From Artemia franciscana (Eukaryota; Arthropoda; Branchiopoda; Anostraca; Artemiidae), in contig NW_027062693.1 of NCBI RefSeq assembly GCF_032884065.1, positions 1,219,143 through 1,283,142 on the forward strand: DNA of 64,000 nt. Direction: 5' to 3'. The first letter of the stretch is position 1; the number at the start of each line of letters is the position of its first letter. Under the pieces are notes generated by a model. It saw only the letters and a program-made list of their open reading frames with translations, had not been told where the DNA came from and did not search any database. The position numbers and the translations under genes are program-made. Below are positions 55,471 to 64,000 of this stretch, piece by piece.

Positions 55471-57567
55471 GATACAACATTAACAGCTTTTTTTTCGCTT
55501 TGCAAAAATGATTCTTTTGCAAAAAAACTGCTGTATACTGAAGTGCCTTCGTATTACACGTGGAATACTAAAAATAAAGTATTTGAACGTCGAAAACAGG
55601 GTAAGTCAGTCGACGGCCAACCTACCATCTTCAAAGATACCACGATAGGAAGACTCTACACCGTTCACCCCAATCAACATGAATGCTTCTTTCTACGCCT
55701 GCTTTTGGTGAATGTACACGGTCCGACATCCTTTGAGTATTTGAGAACTGTAAACGGTACTATACATGACACTTACCGTAGTGCATGCCAAGCTCTGAAT
55801 TTATTGGAGAATGACCAACACTGGGATAACTGCATCAATGACGCGTACGAAACGTCAACCCCAAGTCAAATTCGTGCATTGTTTGGCATCATTTTAACAA
55901 CTTGCTCTCCATCAGCTCCTACAGAGTTATGGGAAAAATATAAGTCAAAAATGTCCGAAGATATACTCCATCGAAAACAGTTAGAGACGTCAGATATGAC
56001 TTTTGATTTTACATCAGAAATTTATAACTACACTTTAGTTATTATAGAAGATTTGTGCGTACGTATGGCACACAAACCTCTTCAGGATTTGGGAATGCCT
56101 TCACCTAACCGTATCCCTGCTGTTTCGACATGTGTAGAATTGGATCGTGAACAAAGTTACAGTACGAGTGATCTATTGTCGTATGTACAAAATAACATTT
56201 CCAAGTTAACGTCGGAACAAAAAGACATTTATGATACGATAATGCATTGTGTCGATAACAACGTTGGAGAAATTTTCTTTTTGGATGCGCCAGGAGGTAC
56301 TGGTAAAACATTTGTGATAAAACTGATTCTGACATCAATTCGATCAAAAAATGATATAGCGTTGGCAATTGCGTCGTCCGGAATAGCCGCAACATTGCTG
56401 CCTGGTGGAAGAACTGCTCATTCCGCTTTGAAATTGCCTCTGAATTTGCATTCTACAGAAACTCCCACGTGCAAAATTTCCAAATCATCTGGGATGGGTA
56501 AGGTATTGCAGCAATGCAAACTTATTATTTGGGATGAGTCCACAATGGCACACAAAAAATCGCTCGAGGCTCTGGATCAATGCTTGAAAGATTTGAGAGG
56601 GAAGTCAAAACCCTTTGGCAGCACATTAATATTGCTTGCGGGAGATTTCAGGCAAACATTACCTATAATACCTAGATCAACTCCTGCAGACGAAATGAAT
56701 GCTTGCCTGAAAAATTCTAATTTATGGGCACACGTAAAAATATTAAAATTAACTACAAATATGCGTGTCCGATTGCAAAACGATGACTCTGGTCAAATAT
56801 TTTCAGATCAATTGCTGACAATTGGAAACGGAAAGCTCCCAGTAGACTCAATTTCAGGACGTATACAACTACCTGCTGATGTGACGTCCAAAAATGAATT
56901 GATTGAAAAAGTATTTCCGAATATTCTAAAAAATTATAAAAATAATAAATGGCTAAGTGAAAGAGCGATTCTCGCACCCAAAAATATAGACGTCCACGAA
57001 ATCAACAATATTGTTTTGACCAAGATTCGAGACCAGGCAGTCCTTTAGAAGTCAGTCGACACAGTTTTGGAACCAAATGAAGCGGTTAATTATCCATCTG
57101 AATTTTTAAATTCCATAGATCCTTCAGGGTTTCCACCACACGTGCTACAACTAAAAATAGGCGTACCAATAATACTTTTAAGAAATATCAACCCACCAAA
57201 GTTTTGCAATGGCACGCAACTTGCCGTAAAAAAAAAAAAAATGGAAAACCTAATAGAGGCCACAATCTTGACAGGGCCTTATGAGGGTGAGGCTGTTCTT
57301 ATTCCTCGCATTCCCATGATTCCAACGGATCTGCTTTTTCAATTTAAAAGATTGCAATTCCCAATTCGATTAGTATTTGCAATCACCATTAACAAAGCTC
57401 AAGGTCAATCATTGGAAAAATGTGGTATAGATCTTAATACTGATTGTTTTTCCCATGGACAATTGTACGTTGCATGTTCGAGGGTCGGTAAACCTGACAA
57501 TGTATTTATATGCAGCGACAATTGGACAGCGAAGAATGTTGTATATTCGCAAGTTTTACGCAGTTAA
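55471..57567 (+). pseudogene. Helitron PIF1-like helicase, Rep domain missing, one in-frame stop
   Basis: One continuous frame, opening upstream at 55432; clear similarity starts near 55471 (DTTLTAFFSLC, then LLYTEVPSYYTWN). Helitron middle region: GRLYTVHPNQHECFFLRLLL and GPTSFEYLRTVNG. SF1B helicase motifs: GGTGKT (Walker A, 56293-56310), WDEST (Walker B, ~56530), GDFRQTLP (~56641), TTNMRV, AITINKAQGQS (~57380) and YVACSRVGKP (~57466). The C-terminus is VVYSQVLRS. A TAG at 57046-57048 interrupts the frame after DQAVL; downstream the same frame goes on with KSVDTVLEPNEAVNYPSEF. The Rep nuclease and Helitron N-terminal domain are missing. Only this one stop, with no frameshifts over ~700 codons, implies a young copy compared with the LINEs here. 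Confidence 0.92.
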
Positions 57568-57576
57568 TTTGTATTG

Positions 57577-57604
57577 TATCTATCTATCTATCTATCTATC
57601 TATA
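57577..57604. repeat. (TATC)n microsatellite
   Basis: About seven TATC units directly after the helicase stop and at the start of the nested short Helitron. Confidence 0.95.
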
Positions 57605-57922
57605 TAAAAACGAGTTGTGTGGATGCATGTTTGTTTGTTTGTAAAAAGAGCGTTTTCATATGACGTCATTATTAGTACATACGGCTTTGTATATGCACAG
57701 ACAATGGGAAAGCCAAGCATGTTGTTTATTCGCAATTTTTACGTAGTTTGAAACACATATTTAAATCTATCTATATTCACAGGTGGGACACAGGGACACA
57801 ACTACAATGGCGCATAACTAATATGGCGCGTAACGACTTACGCGCGCGGGGGGGCTTGGGGGGCGCGAAGCGCCCCACCAACTAGGTGTTGGGGTGGCGC
57901 GAAGCGCCACCCCAACAGCTAG
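57597..57922 (+). mobile_element. Short non-autonomous Helitron derivative
   Basis: Starts with a second 5'-like terminus (TCTATATAAAAACGAGTTGTG). It then carries a second copy of the helicase C-terminal codons at 57700-57750 (DNGKAKHVVYSQFLRS, compare DNWTAKNVVYSQVLRS at 57520-57564) and ends at the 3' hairpin/CTAG. It has the structure expected for a deletion derivative that joins a 5' end to the last ~30 codons and 3' end of the autonomous element. Confidence 0.6.
57863..57922 (+). other. Two successive Helitron 3' termini (hairpin + CTAG)
   Basis: The first hairpin GGGGCGC-GAA-GCGCCCC is followed by CCAACTAG, ending at 57885. The second, TTGGGGTGGCGC-GAA-GCGCCACCCCAA (57889-57915), is a perfect 12-bp stem with the same GAA loop, followed by CAG-CTAG ending at 57922. 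The next base is T, as expected for insertion between A and T. Confidence 0.85.
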
Positions 57923-57954
<32 letters not shown>

Positions 57955-58090
57955 GTTCTCCAGTTACTTTTGACTATTAAAAAGTGCAGTAGTCCTTTCA
58001 ATTTCCAATCGAATGAGCCCTTTCCAAAATTTCTATGACAACTCCTTCGATACAAAGTACCCTGGTCTAAAAAAATAAGAAACTTTTGCT
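57955..58090 (-). mobile_element. Family A fragment beyond the Helitron
   Basis: 'attaaaaagtgcagtagtcc', 'aatcgaatgagccctttcc' and 'tatgacaactccttcgatac' match 54050-54140 in diverged form. Same orientation and order as the fragment at 55050-55250. Confidence 0.6.
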
Positions 58091-58273
58091 CACAACACAC
58101 TTTACTTTGGCAGCGCTATTGCACTGCACATGGTAAAACCATCTACCGAAGCTTTCTTAACATTTGATTAGAAGTGAGTAAAGAGTATTTCAGCCTTGAT
58201 GCCCTTGCTTCACAACTTGTGCCAGTTTTCAGTTTCCGTTATAAATGAAGAATCTTTGTTTCTGTTTTCGCAG

Positions 58274-58317
58274 CCAGGTCCAGTTCAAAACAACGAACCA
58301 ACAAAGCAGTGGGCTAA
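58274..58317 (+). other. Weak candidate terminal exon of the secreted-protein gene
   Basis: A pyrimidine-rich acceptor (TTTCTGTTTTCGCAG) ends at 58273. In the phase required by exon 3 it would add ARSSSKQRTNKAVG and then a stop at 58315-58317. The basic tail contrasts with the acidic exon before it. There is no independent support, and other frames after the same acceptor stay open longer. Confidence 0.15.
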
Positions 58318-60700
<2,383 letters not shown>

Positions 60701-60719
60701 ACCGAGGCGTAGTCCCTGC

Positions 60720-61255
60720 TAACCAACGCTTTGGAAAATGTCAAGTTTTGTAAGGCCCCACCTGACAAGTCCTTTTCTAGGTGGCGAATTGGTTTCTCTT
60801 AACTTCGTGCAATTGGAGCAGTCAATTTCATCGTCTATTCCCGACGGAAGTCTTTTATTACATAGTAGTGGGCCAAAAAAGAATTGAGCTTTTGTTGACT
60901 TTGTGCAGATGAAGCAGTGAATTTCGTAGTCTTTCGTCCGACGGAAGTCTAACGACATTAGGTTGGACCGATTATATATAAAGTCTCATAAGGCTTAGGT
61001 AAACAAGTCGTTTTCTAAAGGGGGCAATTGGTTTTTGTCAGCTTTCCGCAGACAAAACAGCGAATTTTGTTGTTCTTCGGCCGACAAAAGTATTTGATGA
61101 CATTGCATTAGACCGAGAAAATACCAAGTTTTGTAGGATCCCGGTCGATTAGTTGATTTTAGGTGGTCAATAGGTTTCCGTCGACTTCGCGCACATGAAG
61201 TCGTAAGTTTCGTCGGGCTTCGTCCTACGAAATTCCTTCCAGAAACTTCACTTAG
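60720..61255 (+). repeat. ~142-bp tandem repeat, four diverged units
   Basis: Boxes 'caagttttgtagg', 'agtccttttctaggtggcga', 'attggtttctcttaacttcg', 'agtgaatttcgtagtctttc' and 'gtccgacggaagtct' recur. The 'caagtc.ttttc' boxes near 60759, 61003 and 61145 and the 'gttgactt.g.gcag' boxes near 60788, 60889, 61028 and 61170 show a 139-142-bp period, with the second unit shortened. On the minus strand the units stay partly open (60958-60719 and 61261-60995) and encode CTKSTKAQ/CTKLRETN-like repeats. Confidence 0.7.
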
Positions 61256-61402
61256 TGCCAAAAGATAGCTAGCCTTAGGACTTTCAGCTTAAAACCCTAA
61301 GCCGTTGCTAGGATATTACTAATGCACCACTTTAATAACCCACATGCACATAGTGTGAGCATGAAAATTTCCCCGAAAATTTCTCCTTAATATTCTTAGC
61401 CT

Positions 61403-61455
61403 TAGTAGTAGCATTAGTGGTAGTAGTAGTAGTTGTAGTAGTAGTAGTAGTAGTA
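61403..61455. repeat. (TAG)n microsatellite
   Basis: Imperfect TAG/GTA triplets, similar to the TAG tails of the RTE-like LINE copies but without adjacent LINE sequence. Confidence 0.85.
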
Positions 61456-62322
61456 TGCATATAGTACCTTTTGGTTGGTTCAACATCTTCCTCATTATAC
61501 ACTCAAGTTAGCGACAGCAGTATAGTAGTAGCAGTATGCACAGAGTAGTGTAGTCGAAATAGACTTTCAACAAATTGCAACAAAAATGATTTTAATTTTA
61601 TTCAATATAGAAAAAGGAGCTTAATGATCGAATCAAAATAGGTATCGCGACCCCGGGGAGAAACAGGTCAAATTTGCCCTTTAAGTACAGAGGAGGGGGA
61701 AAAAGCTAAAAAGTTGATTTCTTAAAAATGAATAGAAAGGGATATCTTCTATGGGATCATTGAGGTTGCAGAAAAAAGTGAACGTAAAAGGGTCCATCCC
61801 CAGTATCACAGAGATATTTTTGCAAATTCACCGTTAGAGTTTGAAGGGATAGGGGTAACCCCAAAATTCAACAAAATATTCATTTTTACTGAGCAAGGAC
61901 TCCTTTTTAGGGTATTCTTGACCGTAGATAATGAAAAAGGAAAACAAAGAGACTTATAACCAGCAAACATCTGCAATTACAATCTCATGGAATATAAATT
62001 ACGTGCTTCTGTAGAACCGGCTACCCTTTACTGAAGTCCTGATTAAAGAAAATTCTTTTTTAAAAAATGAATAGACGGAACTTAAACCTAGAAAATAACT
62101 TAATTGAATACCCTGCCTAAGAGAAAAAAATCCAAGGCTTTAAGACACATAAAGTGTGGCTCATTTAATAATATAGCAAAATCAATTAATACGAAGATTA
62201 GGGAATGAACTAAATAACTTTGATTTCAATTATTTTCACCTCGTCAAACATAAAAAGAAAAAATCTTTCAAAAATTATTTGCACTATAGGTAATTTCATC
62301 GCCTTCATGGTTCTGTAAAGGT
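61456..62322. other. No gene recognised
   Basis: AT-rich. Nothing recognisable was seen. Confidence 0.4.
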
Positions 62323-64000
62323 CATGGTTCCATAGCATTCTGGCAGGAGATCCCTCTGCATGATTTGTACGCTATACAGCAATCCAGACCCAACTTCATG
62401 CATTAGCATCTTTCTGAGTCACAGGCGTTTGGCTTACAGGAGTACTTCATAACTTTCAAAAGCTGCAATTGAGCCGGAGATCAATAATCATCAGAACCAA
62501 GACGGTTTCTTTACACCTGAATCCCCGCTGAAGAGGGATGAGACTACTATTTCCACACCAAATCCGAACCTGATGATAGACATGCAGCGAGTGAAACTTT
62601 GCTGATGCACCTGTGGGTGGCAAGTCTCGAAGATGAACACATTTTGAGAATGTTAAGACCTGGTTTTGGAAGATATGATATCAATCTGATTTTATATCTT
62701 CATCACTCTTGTATCCATATAAGGACAGTAAAACATGTTTTCTATCATTAACTATCTCTTCCTTTGTGCTTGGCTTCAGAAAAACCAGAAAACTTCTTTG
62801 CAACGCCTCGTTTTCCTTAAGCATGCATATAGCTTTTCTGTTTCCAACACAGTGTAATTGGAAGTGGTGTCACAGAAAAGCCCTGCCTGGCAGAAAAGTG
62901 TGGAATTGCTGAGTTCTATTCCCAAGTAGATTTCATCATGTTTAAGTCCCATGTAACACTTACACTACCTTGTTTCGCTTCTGAAGAATAATGTATCTTG
63001 TTGAGATCGCATATGACATGAAATAATAAAACAAAGAGTTAGTCAGTAACATCACCATCTAGCACAGCAGGAGGAACATTAGACTTCTCAGCAGCAGTTT
63101 TAACCATCTTCACACCCGTGTTGCTTTCTCTTGGAATATTTCGATCCCCCTTTCACGTTAGCTTTCACCGAGCATGTGGATGAACCTCGCCTTATTTTTT
63201 TATGCAAATTCATGGGTATTGGAATTTATGTATATGCACTAAACAGCGCTTCTCTTCCGCTAAACTCCACGCGTCTGTTTTGTCTCTGGTCTTCTGTTAC
63301 GGGTCCTCCGTCGATCCGTCATAACCACTGTAGGTTGTGGGTACCACGTTCCGATAGATGCCAACTACTGGTCGAATATAATTGAAAAGCTGGTTCCAAT
63401 CTTCCACCGAAGTCTATGAAGACGAGATCCACCATCCACAACGTAACGATGGGGTCGTAGTAGTTATTTGAGAACAGATGATTTATATTTCTACAAGCTT
63501 CAAATAAAGCTTTCACAAGATCAGACTTGTTTGATCTCCTCATGAGGTCATCTTCGTCAAAGAATGACGAAGGAATAGCACATGGTTCATGTTTGAAGCA
63601 ATCTCTTTCTGGTGTGATTAAACATTTTGCAACAACCTAGAACCTCCAGAAGATTAGGCTAGGATCTATGTGCTTGATGTCCAATACGCAAGCTCTCATG
63701 GCTGTCATGAGGGCTGCTTGTGATTTCTTTCTGAAAACATAATCCTTTACTGACTTGTCGACCATAAAATCAAGAGTTACTATTCCCGCTTTTAGAGCTT
63801 CTTCTGTGTTTGATTCTAAGGGAGCCATTACTCTATTCACTATATTTTTGTGTCCTTCACAATCTTTGAGTATGACTTTTCAAGCATTTTTATGACTTCG
63901 TGGTCTGTTTTTTTTTGTCTTGGGAGCTCCATCTCGTTTTGTTATTCGCTAGTCCAATATTTCTTTCCACCCTTGGGAAGAAGACAAACATGCGTCCGGG
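62323..64000 (-). pseudogene. Cysteine-rich transposon-associated protein, degraded, runs off the right edge
   Basis: Read leftward, the order is: 63840-63637 KDYVFRKKSQAALMTAMRAC and DIKHIDPSLIFWRF; 63543-63319 MRRSNKSDLVKALFEACRNI; a degraded CDTTS-type box near 62860-62880; KHVLLSLYGYKSDEDIKSD near 62720; LPPTGASAKFHSLHVYHQV near 62590-62640; and finally a Cys-rich tail near 62330-62450 (CKPNACDSERC, CCIAYKSCRGISCQNA). The LPPT..A(A/S)..HS..VY.QV box followed by a CxC/CRG cysteine-rich tail is a recurrent transposon-associated protein in arthropods and other invertebrates. Function is not established to my knowledge. Several stops and frameshifts. The 5' part continues past the window. Confidence 0.65.

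Larger units (their letters stand above)
55363..57922 (+). mobile_element. Helitron, internally deleted, helicase half retained
   Basis: The 5' region is AT-rich, then 'gttgtctgtctgtgtgtctg' (55373-55392). A PIF1-type helicase pseudogene follows directly, and the 3' end is the Helitron hairpin plus CTAG at 57922, followed by T. The Rep (HUH) endonuclease half, normally upstream of the helicase, is absent, so the element cannot start its own rolling-circle transfer. The ends and one-sided hairpin are diagnostic of Helitrons; the exact 5' base is not certain. Confidence 0.8.

Noticed and set aside
56105..56977. Minus-strand frames of 96 and 74 codons inside the Helitron
   Set aside because: Antisense of the helicase reading frame.

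Overview
This window looks like AT-rich nuclear DNA from an animal, most likely an arthropod. It has GT/AG introns, decayed non-LTR retrotransposons, a tRNA-derived SINE, a Helitron, many short foldback repeats and clusters of the arthropod-type TTAGG motif. There are no operons, bacterial gene spacing, rRNA, tRNA genes or CRISPR. A branchiopod crustacean such as a brine shrimp would fit the repeat landscape, but that is a low-confidence guess from general impression.

Only one host gene is well supported. It lies on the + strand with three exons at 38160-38520, 44485-44634 and 51881-52009. They are joined by introns that are all phase 1 and have good donor and acceptor sites. The exons encode the end of a signal peptide, a Met/Gly/Phe-rich stretch, a proline run and an acidic tail. 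I do not recognise the protein. Its first exon and its true 3' end were not found. Its introns hold LINE fragments, foldback elements and a textbook SINE with a 14-bp target-site duplication.

Left part (1-15.6 kb): a ~225-bp tandem repeat; three decayed minus-strand copies of one unrecognised protein gene (2.5-5.5 kb); a foldback family ('family A', with a 'B' extension) at 5.5-6.1 and 7.1-13.5 kb, interrupted by an RTE-like LINE (7.3-9.1 kb) and a CR1/Jockey-like LINE (10.8-12.8 kb); and a short LINE 3' end inserted in a duplicated repeat (14.8-15.1 kb). Uninterrupted copies of the host repeats serve as empty sites for two of these insertions.

Middle (16-37.7 kb): a long family A copy with a nearly perfect ~118-bp hairpin; a degraded LINE (18.0-22.2 kb) split by a 1.2-kb element with 24-bp terminal inverted repeats; a T/G-rich minisatellite; three large copies of 'family C' (24.1-26.8, 28.0-30.0 and, inverted, 32.3-34.5 kb), each carrying ~285-bp tandem units with long G or C runs between hairpin-like ends; and ~125-bp degenerate repeats.

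Right part (38-64 kb): the host gene with LINE and family A insertions; then a Helitron (55.36-57.92 kb) that keeps the PIF1-type helicase but not the Rep nuclease, has one in-frame stop, a nested short derivative and two successive 3' hairpin/CTAG ends, and sits inside an AT microsatellite. Next come a ~142-bp tandem repeat (60.7-61.3 kb) and, at the right edge, a minus-strand pseudogene of a cysteine-rich transposon-associated protein that runs off the window.

Most of the window is therefore a record of nested transposition around one slowly spaced host gene. Boundaries of decayed repeats are approximate to tens of bases.
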